Positions 25,805-35,572 of a DNA stretch of 64,000 bases are shown piece after piece. The notes below the pieces were generated by a model. The model made no database searches and was not told the origin of the DNA. It saw nothing but the letters and a program-made list of their open reading frames with translations. Position 1 is the first letter of the stretch, and every line of letters starts with the position of its first letter. Where the stretch lies: positions 3,286,001 through 3,350,000 of the forward strand of contig OZ245876.1 of the NCBI GenBank assembly GCA_965229445.1, written 5' to 3'. The position numbers were made by a program, and so were the translations under genes. The DNA comes from Owenweeksia sp965229445. GTDB taxonomy: Bacteria > Bacteroidota > Bacteroidia > Flavobacteriales > Schleiferiaceae.

Positions 25805-28800
25805 ATGAAATTGAAAGGCAAACTCTGCTTTAGCCTGATGCTGGCTGCTATGCTGGTTTTCGGAAGGCTCGCTGCCTGTGTTCCTCAGATAAACTGGGGA
25901 GCATCAATCAGTTTCTGTCAGGGTAACAGCTTTACTCTCAGTGCATTTAACAACAATAGCACCTATATCTGGAGCACTGGTGCTACCGGGTCATCCATCG
26001 TCATTACCAGCTCTGGAACATACTGGGTTCAGGTAACGAATGCCTGCGGTTCCGCCAGTGACACCATAGTAGTAAGCGTCGATCAGCCCATGAACATTAA
26101 TCTTGGGGCAGACAGAAATATTTGTACCTCTTCACCAACGGTTTTGAAAGCACCGATAAGTGCCGGTGCTACCTATCTCTGGAGTACAGGCGCTACATCA
26201 GACAGTATTAGTGTAAACCAAAGTGGCACCTACTGGGTAGAGGCTACCAATGCATGCGGAACCTACTCTGATACCGTGGTACTCAACGCTCATAATGTTC
26301 CCTCAATCATGCTGGGTCCGGATCTTAATCCCTGTACACCTGGTCCGGTAAACCTCGCCCTGCCGGCCGGCATTTCTGGATCATTCTTATGGAGTGATGG
26401 ATCAACGGGAAGCAATATTACAGTGAATCAATCCGGTTCCTATTGGGTTAGAATTGCCAATGCCTGTGGAATATTTCATGATACGATCACGGTAACCTAC
26501 CTCATTCAAGGTCAAATATTTCCATCAGACACAATCTCACTTTGTACCGGTGGTACACTTACACTTAGCACAGGCGTAAATGCTACGGCTTATTTATGGA
26601 GCAACGGCTCTACCAATTCAAGCATTCAGCTGGCCAGTGCAGGCCAGGTTTGGGTCAGACTAAACACCTCCTGCGGGCAAATATTTGATACGGTTCACAT
26701 CATCTCATCGGCAATAGCCAGTGTAAATCTGGGGCCGGACACGAGCATTTGTGCCAGCCAACCGTTAAACCTCGATGCGGGAAACCCCGGCAGTATATTT
26801 GCCTGGAGCACCGGGGAAAGCACTCAAAGCATTAAGGTATCCACCTCGGGTTCATATTGGGTAGGCGTGGATAATGGTTGTGGTTTTGTATATGACACCA
26901 TCAACATTATAGCCAATCCACAACCGGTTCTTAGCATCAAAGACAATATTTATGTCTGTAATGGATCCAATAGCCCTGTACAAGATGCGGGTTTTTGGGG
27001 CCCTAACACTCAGTATCTATGGAGTAATGGGACTACTACGCGATTAGGGGGTTCTTTTCCACCAGGCAGCCATTGGGTTCAGGTTATTAATTCTTGCGAC
27101 ACCGTGCTTAAGAACTTTCAAGTCATAAGTGTAGGGCCGCCTGTTATCGATCTTGGACCGGATACAGTTTCATGTCTAGCCAGTATTGTACTGGATCCTG
27201 GCATTAATGATCCGGGATTATCCTATTTATGGTCGAACGGTTCTAATTCAAAACTGACCTCGGTAAACTACTCCGGACTTCATTGGGTTGTTGTCAGTGG
27301 ACCTTGTGGGAGCTTTTCAGACAGCATAATCGTCATCCTCAATTCTCTTCCGGCGCCGGTACAGGATGATGTGGTTAAGAAATGTTACAATTCTTCCAAA
27401 CTGATACAGATCGGATTTGTTCCTGGCACGCATTATCAATGGAATACTGGTGATACTACCAATTATACGCTGGCTACATCGCCTGGAACATATTGGGTAA
27501 GTGCCTGGCATGATTGTGATACCATTGTTGACTCCGTAGTAGTTATAGACGAATTTCCACTCAATATAGACCTAGGTCCTGATACGCTGATTTGTAGTCC
27601 CTCAATGCTGACTTATAATTTTACCTCATTAAATGCCGATAGTATAATTTGGGATGGAAGTATTCGTTTACCCGTTTTCAATGCTACGTCAACTGGCCTG
27701 CATTGGGTAGAGGTGTATAACTCCTGTGGAGTTTTTAGGGATTCCATCATGGTAACAGTTGATCAACCACCACAAAAAGTACTTCGGGATACAGCTTATT
27801 GTTACAATGCTTCCGTTTCCTTAAATGCATATCAATCCCATGTAGATAGTTACCTCTGGAATACTGGCGACACTGCTTCCAGCATTGTTGTTAATCAAAC
27901 CGGATGGTACTACGTAGATATGCAAAATCAATGCGGTAGCAATCGGGATTCAGCTTTTGTAAGAATCGACTATAACCTGCCACGAATAGATCTTGGGCCG
28001 GACACCTTATTCTGTGCCGGCACTTTAACTCTTGATCCTGGAGTAATTACTGGTGCCTATTACTTATGGCATAATGGCGATACCAGCAGGTCAATTGACG
28101 TTTCGAGTACAGGAACTTACTATGTGCAGGTCTACAATGCTTGCAATAGTGTATGGGACACTATCAACGTAGTGGTTACTGGTCCACCAACCGTTAATCT
28201 AGGAAATAATGTGAGTTTTTGTCGCGGAAGTGCCTTTACTTTAAATGCTCAGAACCCAGGATGCACCTACCTTTGGAATAACGGAGATTCTACGCAATCT
28301 ATCACCATTTATGACCCGGGGGTTTATTGGGTAGACATTACGAATGATTGTGGTTCCGTTACGGATAGTATCAACGTAATTGTTGAGGATCCTCTCAACA
28401 CTTTAAACCTGGGACAGGATACCAATATTTGTCGTGGGGATTCAATTCTTCTAGACACTAAGTTATCCGGTGTGAGTACCAAATGGCACAACGGCTCCAG
28501 CACGAATAGTATTTATGTGAAAGAAACCGGGAGCTACTGGGTGGAGGTAACCAATACCTGTGGTACCTGGGATGATACAATTTTTGTTACGGTTCTTGAT
28601 ACACCGGTTTTTGATTTAGGCATGGATCCGGCTCTATGTAGCACGGGTAATGGAATTACCATCAATGGTCCTACAGGAATGCACCGCTACCTTTGGAGCA
28701 CCGGTGATACCACCGCAGATTTAACCGTACAATCACCTGGAATATATTGGTTATCTGCCAGCAATGAATGCTTTACACATACTGATACAGTGCGAGTTAC

Positions 28801-29515
28801 AGAGGATTTTCCTTTGACTATTGACCTGGGGAACGATACTACCTTATGTGAAGGCGAAGTATTGAGCTTCTCTTTAAATCTTACCGGAACTCCTTATATA
28901 ATCTGGAGTGATGGCAGTACAGGCACAGACTTTAGCGTAACTACTACCGGGGTTTACTTTGTTACGGCAGAAAATGCCTGTGGCTTATTCTCTGATACTA
29001 TCGATGTGGTATTTGATGAATATCTCAATCCTGATCCAGTAGATCTGGTGGTCTGTCGAGATGATAGTCTTCCGGTTGACCTGCGCCACTTTGATGAAGA
29101 TTTTATCTGGTCAGATGGCTCAACAGAGAAGTTCCGCTATTTTAGTGAAGAAGGCGTTTATTCCATCTTTATTTCAAATCGATGTGGAACCTTCACCAAA
29201 GACTACAATGTGGAGCTTTCGAATTGTGAATGTCCATTCTATACGGCCAATGCCTTCACGCCTAATGATGATGGATTGAACGACAATTTTGTGGTAACCC
29301 ATAGTTGTGACCTAACCGACTTTAAAATCCAGATTTTTAATCGCTGGGGTAAGATGGTCTATGAAGGCAGCGATGACCTGCAAGGTTGGGACGGAACTTA
29401 TCAGGGTGAGCCTATGCCTGCCGGCATCTACACCTATAGCCTCAGCTACTATTGGGAGGTTTATGGCGATAGACATATGCGCTATAAAACCGGTACTTTA
29501 ACCTTGGTGCGATAA
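25805..29515 (+). CDS. Giant repeat surface protein with gliding/type IX secretion C-terminal domain
   Basis: A 1236-residue exported protein starting at the ATG at 25805. A signal peptide (hydrophobic residues 8-24, ending near AAC) is followed by sixteen related units of about 65-80 residues. Each has the scheme C...L.....YLWSNGSTxxSI.V...G.YWV.V.N.CG...DTI.V, often led by LGPDT. Residues about 1139-1236 are the gliding-motility-associated C-terminal domain (TANAFTPNDDGLND, then FNRWGKMVYEG, WDGTY and PAGIYTY) that targets proteins for type IX secretion and surface attachment. The units look like Ig/PKD-like beta-sandwich domains with two conserved cysteines. Likely a surface adhesin or filament component. 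No enzymatic domain is visible. Confidence 0.9.
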   Translation: MKLKGKLCFSLMLAAMLVFGRLAACVPQINWGASISFCQGNSFTLSAFNNNSTYIWSTGATGSSIVITSSGTYWVQVTNACGSASDTIVVSVDQPMNINLGADRNICTSSPTVLKAPISAGATYLWSTGATSDSISVNQSGTYWVEATNACGTYSDTVVLNAHNVPSIMLGPDLNPCTPGPVNLALPAGISGSFLWSDGSTGSNITVNQSGSYWVRIANACGIFHDTITVTYLIQGQIFPSDTISLCTGGTLTLSTGVNATAYLWSNGSTNSSIQLASAGQVWVRLNTSCGQIFDTVHIISSAIASVNLGPDTSICASQPLNLDAGNPGSIFAWSTGESTQSIKVSTSGSYWVGVDNGCGFVYDTINIIANPQPVLSIKDNIYVCNGSNSPVQDAGFWGPNTQYLWSNGTTTRLGGSFPPGSHWVQVINSCDTVLKNFQVISVGPPVIDLGPDTVSCLASIVLDPGINDPGLSYLWSNGSNSKLTSVNYSGLHWVVVSGPCGSFSDSIIVILNSLPAPVQDDVVKKCYNSSKLIQIGFVPGTHYQWNTGDTTNYTLATSPGTYWVSAWHDCDTIVDSVVVIDEFPLNIDLGPDTLICSPSMLTYNFTSLNADSIIWDGSIRLPVFNATSTGLHWVEVYNSCGVFRDSIMVTVDQPPQKVLRDTAYCYNASVSLNAYQSHVDSYLWNTGDTASSIVVNQTGWYYVDMQNQCGSNRDSAFVRIDYNLPRIDLGPDTLFCAGTLTLDPGVITGAYYLWHNGDTSRSIDVSSTGTYYVQVYNACNSVWDTINVVVTGPPTVNLGNNVSFCRGSAFTLNAQNPGCTYLWNNGDSTQSITIYDPGVYWVDITNDCGSVTDSINVIVEDPLNTLNLGQDTNICRGDSILLDTKLSGVSTKWHNGSSTNSIYVKETGSYWVEVTNTCGTWDDTIFVTVLDTPVFDLGMDPALCSTGNGITINGPTGMHRYLWSTGDTTADLTVQSPGIYWLSASNECFTHTDTVRVTEDFPLTIDLGNDTTLCEGEVLSFSLNLTGTPYIIWSDGSTGTDFSVTTTGVYFVTAENACGLFSDTIDVVFDEYLNPDPVDLVVCRDDSLPVDLRHFDEDFIWSDGSTEKFRYFSEEGVYSIFISNRCGTFTKDYNVELSNCECPFYTANAFTPNDDGLNDNFVVTHSCDLTDFKIQIFNRWGKMVYEGSDDLQGWDGTYQGEPMPAGIYTYSLSYYWEVYGDRHMRYKTGTLTLVR

Positions 29516-29531
29516 GCACAAATGCCTTTTG

Positions 29532-29539
29532 TAATTTTG
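29532..29539 (+). promoter_or_regulatory. Promoter box immediately before thiL
   Basis: TAATTTTG matches the TAnnTTTG consensus and ends only 4 bases before the thiL start at 29544. If used, transcription would begin at or next to the ATG, giving a leaderless message. A TTG lies at 29505-29507, 24 bases upstream, longer than the usual spacing. Confidence 0.45.
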
Positions 29540-29543
29540 CCGG

Positions 29544-30599
29544 ATGGCAGAAAATCAGGAAGAACAATTTACCTCCTTGGAAAAGCTGGGTGAATTCGGC
29601 TTAATAGATCACCTAACCTCCAATTTTCCTTTGAGAAATGCTTCCAGCATCAAGGGTGTGGGAGACGATAGTGCAGTACTTGAAAACTTAGTATCCCAAA
29701 CACTTGTTACTTCCGATTTATTGATCGAAGGGGTGCATTTTGACCTCACTTATATGCCACCACGGCATTTGGGTTATAAGGCTGTTATGGTCAATCTCTC
29801 GGATATCTATGCCATGAATGGCACCCCAAAACAAATTTTGGTCAATCTGGCTGTTTCCAATCGTTTTGGAGTGGAGTTTCTCGAGGAAATTTATGAAGGA
29901 ATTCGCACTGCCTGTAATGCATATGATGTTGATATGGTTGGCGGGGACACCAGTTCATCTTATTCGGGTTTAATGATCAGTATTACGGCTATTGGGGAGG
30001 CGGCAGAAGAAGATATAGTATATAGAAACGGAGCAAAAGTTACCGATCTGGTAGTGGTTAGTGGTGATTTAGGAGGAGCGTATTTGGGTCTCCAACTGCT
30101 CGAAAGGGAGAAGGCCATCTTTAAAACCAACCCTGATATTCAACCAAAACTCGATGGGCATGATTATGTGCTGGGGCGTCAACTAAAACCAGAAGCTCGT
30201 AAAGACATTATAGACTTACTAAATGCCCTGGAAATCAAGCCCACTTCAATGATTGATATTTCTGATGGCTTGAGTTCTGAGATTATTCATATATGCAAAG
30301 CCTCACAGGTAGGTGTGCGTTTATACGAAGAAAAAATTCCGATTGATCCTACGGTTTACCATTTGTGTGATGAATTCAGTTTAACGACCACCACTATAGC
30401 CCTGAATGGAGGAGAGGATTATGAGTTGCTGTTTACCATGGATGTAAAGGAGCATGAAAAGGTGAAGGCCAATCCGAATTTAACCATAATTGGACATATT
30501 ACTGAAGAGAGTGATGGGATGAACTTGATGACGCGTGATGAAAAGTTGCTACCTCTCACCGCTCAGGGTTGGGATGCCACCCAGAAACTTCATCGGTAA
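29544..30599 (+). CDS. thiL: Thiamine-monophosphate kinase
   Basis: Phosphorylates thiamine monophosphate to the active cofactor thiamine diphosphate. Family motifs are visible in order: GVGDDSAVL near residue 40, DLLIEGVHFD, MVGGDTSSS, VSGDLGGAYLG, DISDGLSSEI near residue 233 and GGEDYELLFT near residue 290. The 351-residue length fits. No other thiamine gene is beside it. It overlaps the convergent alpha/beta hydrolase gene by 10 bases, so both coding ends are shared. Confidence 0.95.
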   Translation: MAENQEEQFTSLEKLGEFGLIDHLTSNFPLRNASSIKGVGDDSAVLENLVSQTLVTSDLLIEGVHFDLTYMPPRHLGYKAVMVNLSDIYAMNGTPKQILVNLAVSNRFGVEFLEEIYEGIRTACNAYDVDMVGGDTSSSYSGLMISITAIGEAAEEDIVYRNGAKVTDLVVVSGDLGGAYLGLQLLEREKAIFKTNPDIQPKLDGHDYVLGRQLKPEARKDIIDLLNALEIKPTSMIDISDGLSSEIIHICKASQVGVRLYEEKIPIDPTVYHLCDEFSLTTTTIALNGGEDYELLFTMDVKEHEKVKANPNLTIIGHITEESDGMNLMTRDEKLLPLTAQGWDATQKLHR

Positions 30600-31375
30600 G
30601 CACTAATGAATTTCCTTATTGCCGGGACCACTATTTCCGGATCTTCTATATGCCCCATATGACCGTTGGGACATGACACAAATTCAACCTGGCGAGCCTC
30701 TCCAAATGTTTTAAGCTGCTCATAATCCAAAACGGGATCAGATTCGCCGGCAATGAGCAAGACTTTATAGGGAGCAAAATGAAGCAAGACTTCTCGGTCA
30801 GGTCGTATCTTCATTCCCTCAATGGACGCCACCACTCCCTGTGCAGTTGTTTTTAAGGCCTGAGCCTTCACTTCATTTATCTGCTTGCGCATACCACGAC
30901 GGTGTTTGGGCCGAAAAAGCATGGGTATGGTGTGACGTATGAAAGCTTGAGGATCTCGCTTGGCCGTAATGATGGCCTTCTCTCTGTTCTTCTTTTTCTC
31001 AGCACTATCCGCCTTGGCCGTGCTGTTCATAAGGATCAGTGCCTTGATGTAATCAGGGTGCTTTTCAGCGAAGGCCAGAGCAACATACCCACCCATCGAA
31101 TGGCCACAAAGTATAAACCTTTTTAAACGTTTGAGCATCACCAGTTCCTCCACCACCTCAGCCATTTCCTCCATGGTATGAATATATCCCAGATTGGCAG
31201 AATCGCCATGACCCGGAAGGTCTATCGTGATATAACGCATTGATTTAGGAAGCTGCTTTAGTACGGAATTCCACATGTATCGATTCTCCAAATGACCATG
31301 CAGAAATATTACGGTAGGGCCTTTGCCAGATTCCGAGTAATGAAACTCAACTCCTTTAAAAATAAAGCTAGGCAT
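30590..31375 (-). CDS. Alpha/beta hydrolase of unknown substrate
   Basis: A 261-residue cytosolic alpha/beta-hydrolase fold protein. The oxyanion region is VIFLHGHLENRYMW, the nucleophile elbow is GHSMGG with Ser 93, and the acid and histidine are expected in AGESDPVL and NGHMGHIE. A basic helical cap region (KKKNREKAIITAKRDP) separates core and lid. Close types include esterases and C-C hydrolases; the sequence does not decide. It follows the aminopeptidase P gene by 13 bases on the same strand and converges on thiL with a 10-base overlap. Confidence 0.85.
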   Translation of the reverse strand: MPSFIFKGVEFHYSESGKGPTVIFLHGHLENRYMWNSVLKQLPKSMRYITIDLPGHGDSANLGYIHTMEEMAEVVEELVMLKRLKRFILCGHSMGGYVALAFAEKHPDYIKALILMNSTAKADSAEKKKNREKAIITAKRDPQAFIRHTIPMLFRPKHRRGMRKQINEVKAQALKTTAQGVVASIEGMKIRPDREVLLHFAPYKVLLIAGESDPVLDYEQLKTFGEARQVEFVSCPNGHMGHIEDPEIVVPAIRKFISAYR

Positions 31376-31388
31376 GGAATAGAAATAA

Positions 31389-32681
31389 TCAGCTATTCAT
31401 GAAATCCTCAATCTCATCAACCTCCTTAGGAATGCCAGAGGTCATATTTAAGTTGTCTTTTTCTCCAATTACAATGTCGTCCTCTATTCGTATTCCTAGT
31501 CCTTCCTCCGGAATGTACAGTCCAGGTTCACAAGTGAAGCAATTACCAACCTCCATTTTTTCCGTCCATAAACCAGCATCATGTACATCCAGACCCATAT
31601 AATGAGAGGTGCCATGCATAAAATACTTCTTATAGGCGGGCCAGTTGGGATCCTGGTTTTTAACGTCGGTTTTATCTATTAAACCGAGTTGCAACAACTC
31701 GGAGGTCATCAAATCACCAACTTCTTTATGATAATCATGTAGTTGATTTCCAGGCCTTAATAGTTCCAAAGCGCTTTTTTGAACGCTCAGTACGGCTTCG
31801 TAGACCTGCTTTTGTCTATCAGAAAATCTCCCGTTCACTGGAAATACCCGGGTAACATCCGATGCATAATTATTGTACCAACAGCCGCAATCAAATAAAA
31901 CTGTTTCGCCAACATGGCATACATCCTTGTTATCAATGTAATGGAGTACACAAGCATTGGCTCCGCTGGCAATAATAGGTTCATACGAGAATCCTGTAGA
32001 ACCATTACTTACAAATTCATGTAAAAACTCGGCTTCTAGTTCATACTCTTTTATACCGGGTTTCATAATCTTCATCACCCGCAGAAATGCCTTCGTATTC
32101 AGGTCAGAAGCTTTCTGTAATTGTTCTACTTCCAGCGGAGATTTTATGGCGCGTAAGCGATGCATAATGGGTTGAGAACGTCTGTATTGATGTAATGGAT
32201 AGTTCTCCATACACCACTTGCGAAACCGATCTTCCCTGGTTTCTACCGTCTCAGTTGCCCGTAAATGCTCATTCGTATTCAGATAAACCTCCTTTGCCTG
32301 ACTCATCAAGTCGCGAAAAATCTTCTCAAAATCGCTTAACCAATGAATATTTGAGACACCTGAAACCTCGGTAGCTTGAGACTTTGAAAGCTTTTCCCCT
32401 TCCCACCTGGCAATGTTTTCATCAGTCTCCTTGAGAAATAAAATTTCTCGATGGGCGTCCATAAATGCATCGGGGAAAATTACCAGAATACTTTCTTCCT
32501 GATCCACTCCGGAGAGGTAAAAGAAATCCTTGTTTTGGATAAACTTTATAGTGCCGTCTGCACTTGAGGGCAGGATATCGTTGGAATTAAAAACCGCAAG
32601 GGCTCCTTGAGGCAATTGTTGAATATATCTTTTCCTATTCTCTGTAAACAGATCACTGTTGATCCTTGTTAATCTCATCAT
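31389..32681 (-). CDS. Xaa-Pro aminopeptidase (M24B family)
   Basis: Removes N-terminal residues preceding proline. The 430-residue protein has the N-terminal aminopeptidase P domain (YIQQLPQGALAVFNSND, DFFYLSGVDQEES) and the C-terminal pita-bread fold. Metal ligands are seen in LFDCGCWYNNYASDVTR (two Asp), HGTSHYMGLDVHD (His), FTCEPGLYI (Glu) and GIRIEDDIV (Glu). No signal peptide, so probably cytosolic. Two adjacent Met codons at the start leave a one-codon ambiguity. Confidence 0.93.
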   Translation of the reverse strand: MMRLTRINSDLFTENRKRYIQQLPQGALAVFNSNDILPSSADGTIKFIQNKDFFYLSGVDQEESILVIFPDAFMDAHREILFLKETDENIARWEGEKLSKSQATEVSGVSNIHWLSDFEKIFRDLMSQAKEVYLNTNEHLRATETVETREDRFRKWCMENYPLHQYRRSQPIMHRLRAIKSPLEVEQLQKASDLNTKAFLRVMKIMKPGIKEYELEAEFLHEFVSNGSTGFSYEPIIASGANACVLHYIDNKDVCHVGETVLFDCGCWYNNYASDVTRVFPVNGRFSDRQKQVYEAVLSVQKSALELLRPGNQLHDYHKEVGDLMTSELLQLGLIDKTDVKNQDPNWPAYKKYFMHGTSHYMGLDVHDAGLWTEKMEVGNCFTCEPGLYIPEEGLGIRIEDDIVIGEKDNLNMTSGIPKEVDEIEDFMNS

Positions 32682-32776
32682 CTATGCTTTTATCCTGCTA
32701 AAGTAAAAGATAACGGCAGGCTTTGACATGCTAGAATGCATGTATTAGTCTAAAATCATTCTAAATAGCTTATGTT

Positions 32777-32808
32777 TTTGATGTAAACTTAAACTGCGCG
32801 TACTTTAG
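32777..32808 (+). promoter_or_regulatory. Promoter of the succinate dehydrogenase operon
   Basis: TTTG at 32777-32780, a 20-base spacer, then TACTTTAG at 32801-32808: a -33/-7 pair close to the Bacteroidota consensus TTTG / TAnnTTTG with one mismatch. The leader to the sdhC start would be about 25 bases. Confidence 0.6.
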
Positions 32809-32838
32809 CATGTTATTTAACCAGACGCAACAATAATT

Positions 32839-33525
32839 ATGGCAACATCAGCTGGGATCTTTGGTACTTCTGTGGCTAAGAAATTTTGGATGGCTCTTAC
32901 CGGCCTTTTTCTGATCTTGTTTCTGCTGATTCATCTGGCGGGGAATCTTCAGTTAATGGATTTATCAGAGGATGGGAGACTAGCCTTCAATGAATATACC
33001 TTATTTATGACCACCTTTCCTGTAGTCAAGGTAGTTTCCTATGTTCTGTACTTTTCCATTCTTTTTCACGCCATTGAAGGTATATGGCTTAGCATTCAAA
33101 ACCAAAAGGCCCGGGGTTCACGATACAAGAACTACAAACCAGGCAGAACCAGTGGGTGGGCATCTCGGCAGATGAGCTTATTGGGAACCGTCATTTTAGC
33201 CTTCATTATTATGCATATGGGGCAATTTTGGTTCAGCTATAAATTTGGTGAAATACCGCTGGATGCCGTTGGTAATAAAGATATGGCTCAAGTGGTTATC
33301 ACCACTTTTTCGGAAGGCAACACGGCTCTGCTATTTGTGATCTTATACCTTGTTGCCCAAGCCGCCGTGGGTTTTCACTTATGGCATGGATTTGAAAGTA
33401 CTTTTCAATCCTTAGGAATTACCTCCAAAACACACAAAGTGTTGCAGTTTGTTGGACGAACTTACGCTCTGGTAGTGAGTATTCTGTTTGCCGTGATTCC
33501 CGTTTACATTTACCTTAACGCTTAA
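32839..33525 (+). CDS. sdhC: Succinate dehydrogenase cytochrome b558 subunit
   Basis: Membrane anchor that carries heme and the quinone site. The 228-residue protein has five hydrophobic helices, as in the single-subunit type-B (b558) cytochromes of Bacteroidota, Bacillus and epsilon-proteobacterial fumarate reductases. Candidate heme ligands are histidines in LIHLAGN, LFHAIEGI, IIMHMGQF and GFHLWHGF. It is the first of three genes, 10 bases before sdhA. A TTTG/TACTTTAG promoter precedes it. Confidence 0.93.
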   Translation: MATSAGIFGTSVAKKFWMALTGLFLILFLLIHLAGNLQLMDLSEDGRLAFNEYTLFMTTFPVVKVVSYVLYFSILFHAIEGIWLSIQNQKARGSRYKNYKPGRTSGWASRQMSLLGTVILAFIIMHMGQFWFSYKFGEIPLDAVGNKDMAQVVITTFSEGNTALLFVILYLVAQAAVGFHLWHGFESTFQSLGITSKTHKVLQFVGRTYALVVSILFAVIPVYIYLNA

Positions 33526-33535
33526 AAGAGACTAT

Positions 33536-35539
33536 ATGACGCTCGATTCCAAAATACCAGAAGGACCGCTGGCCGATAAGTGGACCAATCACAAGAGCAA
33601 TATCAGATTGGTAAATCCTGCCAATAAGCGACATATTGATATTATCGTGATAGGAACAGGTCTGGCAGGAGCTTCTGCCGCTTCGTCGCTGGCAGAAATG
33701 GGCTATAATGTGAAAGCATTTTGTTTTCAGGACTCCCCCAGAAGAGCGCACTCTATTGCTGCTCAAGGCGGCATAAATGCCGCTAAGAACTATCAGAATG
33801 ATGGAGATTCTATACACCGCCTTTTTTACGACACCATAAAAGGTGGAGATTACCGCTCAAGAGAAGCCAACGTATATCGACTGGCCGAGGTGTCTGCAAA
33901 TATTATTGATCAGGCCGTAGCTCAGGGAGTGCCTTTTGCGCGAGATTATGGGGGGCAGTTAGATAACCGTTCCTTTGGAGGCGTACAGGTTAGTCGCACC
34001 TTTTATGCTAAGGGTCAAACCGGGCAGCAACTGTTGTTAGGTGCCTATTCTGCCCTGAGCCGCCAGATTTCTAAAGGCAAAGTAAAAATGTATAACCGCC
34101 ATGAGCTGATGGAGGTGGTGGTGGTAGATGGAAAATGTCGCGGTATTATCGCCCGGGATCTGGTTACAGGAGAGTTGGAAAGACACGGCGCACATGCTGT
34201 ATTGCTATGCACAGGTGGCTATGGAAATGTATTTTTCCTCTCTACCAATGCCATGGGATCTAATGGCTCAGCTGCGTGGAGAGTACACAAAAAGGGAGCC
34301 TATTTTGCCAACCCTTGTTATACTCAAATCCATCCTACCTGCATCCCGGTATCAGGAGATCATCAATCCAAACTTACCCTCATGTCTGAATCATTGAGAA
34401 ATGATGGTAGGATATGGGTACCTAAAAAGAAAGAAGATGCCGAAGCAGTAAGAGCCGGCAAACTCAAACCAACGGCCATTAAGGAAGAAGACCGTGACTA
34501 TTATCTGGAAAGAAGGTATCCTTCCTTCGGTAATCTGGTTCCTCGCGATGTTGCTAGTAGGGCGGCAAAAGAACGATGTGACGCCGGCTTCGGGGTTAAT
34601 CAGACCGGGGAAGCGGTGTTCCTTGATTTTGCTGATGCTATTATGCGTTACGGCCGCACGGAGGCCAATATAAAAGGTATCGAAAACCCATCAGAAGATG
34701 AAGTTCGTGCCTTGGGCACCAAGGTGGTTGAAACCAAGTATGGCAACTTGTTCGAGATGTATGAAAAGATTGTAGATGATAATCCTTATCAAACTCCGAT
34801 GATGATTTACCCTGCGGTACACTATACCATGGGAGGTATATGGGTGGATTATAATTTACAGACAAGCTTGCCCGGCTTATTTGCCCTGGGAGAAGCAAAC
34901 TTCTCTGATCATGGAGCCAACCGACTGGGAGCCTCTGCATTAATGCAAGGATTAGCCGACGGATATTTTGTGATTCCATACACAGTGGGAGATTATTTGG
35001 CAGATGATATCAGAACCGGTGCAATTGATACCAATACGCCGGAGTTTGAGAAAACCGAGAATGAGGTAAGAGCTTTCTTAAACAAACTGGCAAATACCAA
35101 GGGCAAAAAACATTCTGTAGATTATTATCACAAGAAGTTGGGTAAAATAATGTGGAATGAGTGTGGTATGTCCAGAAATGCCGAGGGTTTAAAAAAAGCC
35201 ATGCAAGAAATTCGTGAGCTGAGAGAAGAGTTCTGGGAGAATGTAAAAGTCCCCGGTAAGGTGGACGCTATGAATCCAGAACTGGATAAAGCCGGAAGAG
35301 TAGCAGATTTCATGGAATTAGGAGAGTTGATGTGTAAGGATGCCCTGGACAGGGAAGAAAGTGCAGGTGGACATTTCCGAGAGGAGTATCAAACGCCTGA
35401 AGGTGAAGCTCTGCGAAGGGATGAAGAATTTGCCTACGTCTCTGCCTGGAAATTTAATGGTGACCCTGGTACAGCAGAACTTGTGAAAGAAGAGCTGGTA
35501 TTTGAGAACGTGGAATTGAAGACAAGATCATACAAATAA
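33536..35539 (+). CDS. sdhA: Succinate dehydrogenase flavoprotein subunit
   Basis: Oxidises succinate to fumarate using covalently bound FAD. The FAD-binding strand is IVIGTGLAGASAAS (37-50) and the covalent-FAD histidine is H72 in RRAHSIAAQGGINA. Substrate-side HPTCIPVSGD is followed by the catalytic arginine region, and VHYTMGGIWVDY with GLFALGEANFSDHGANRLG is also typical. At 667 residues it has the longer form found with type-B cytochromes. Middle gene of sdhCAB. Confidence 0.97.
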   Translation: MTLDSKIPEGPLADKWTNHKSNIRLVNPANKRHIDIIVIGTGLAGASAASSLAEMGYNVKAFCFQDSPRRAHSIAAQGGINAAKNYQNDGDSIHRLFYDTIKGGDYRSREANVYRLAEVSANIIDQAVAQGVPFARDYGGQLDNRSFGGVQVSRTFYAKGQTGQQLLLGAYSALSRQISKGKVKMYNRHELMEVVVVDGKCRGIIARDLVTGELERHGAHAVLLCTGGYGNVFFLSTNAMGSNGSAAWRVHKKGAYFANPCYTQIHPTCIPVSGDHQSKLTLMSESLRNDGRIWVPKKKEDAEAVRAGKLKPTAIKEEDRDYYLERRYPSFGNLVPRDVASRAAKERCDAGFGVNQTGEAVFLDFADAIMRYGRTEANIKGIENPSEDEVRALGTKVVETKYGNLFEMYEKIVDDNPYQTPMMIYPAVHYTMGGIWVDYNLQTSLPGLFALGEANFSDHGANRLGASALMQGLADGYFVIPYTVGDYLADDIRTGAIDTNTPEFEKTENEVRAFLNKLANTKGKKHSVDYYHKKLGKIMWNECGMSRNAEGLKKAMQEIRELREEFWENVKVPGKVDAMNPELDKAGRVADFMELGELMCKDALDREESAGGHFREEYQTPEGEALRRDEEFAYVSAWKFNGDPGTAELVKEELVFENVELKTRSYK

Positions 35540-35572
35540 GTTGCCTTTTACAGGCTATAAAACGTTTCAACT

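Noticed and set aside
25805..29515. Regular repeats at DNA level as a possible CRISPR or tandem-repeat array
   Set aside because: The repetition is at protein level within one open reading frame; units diverge in DNA and no identical direct repeats with spacers exist.
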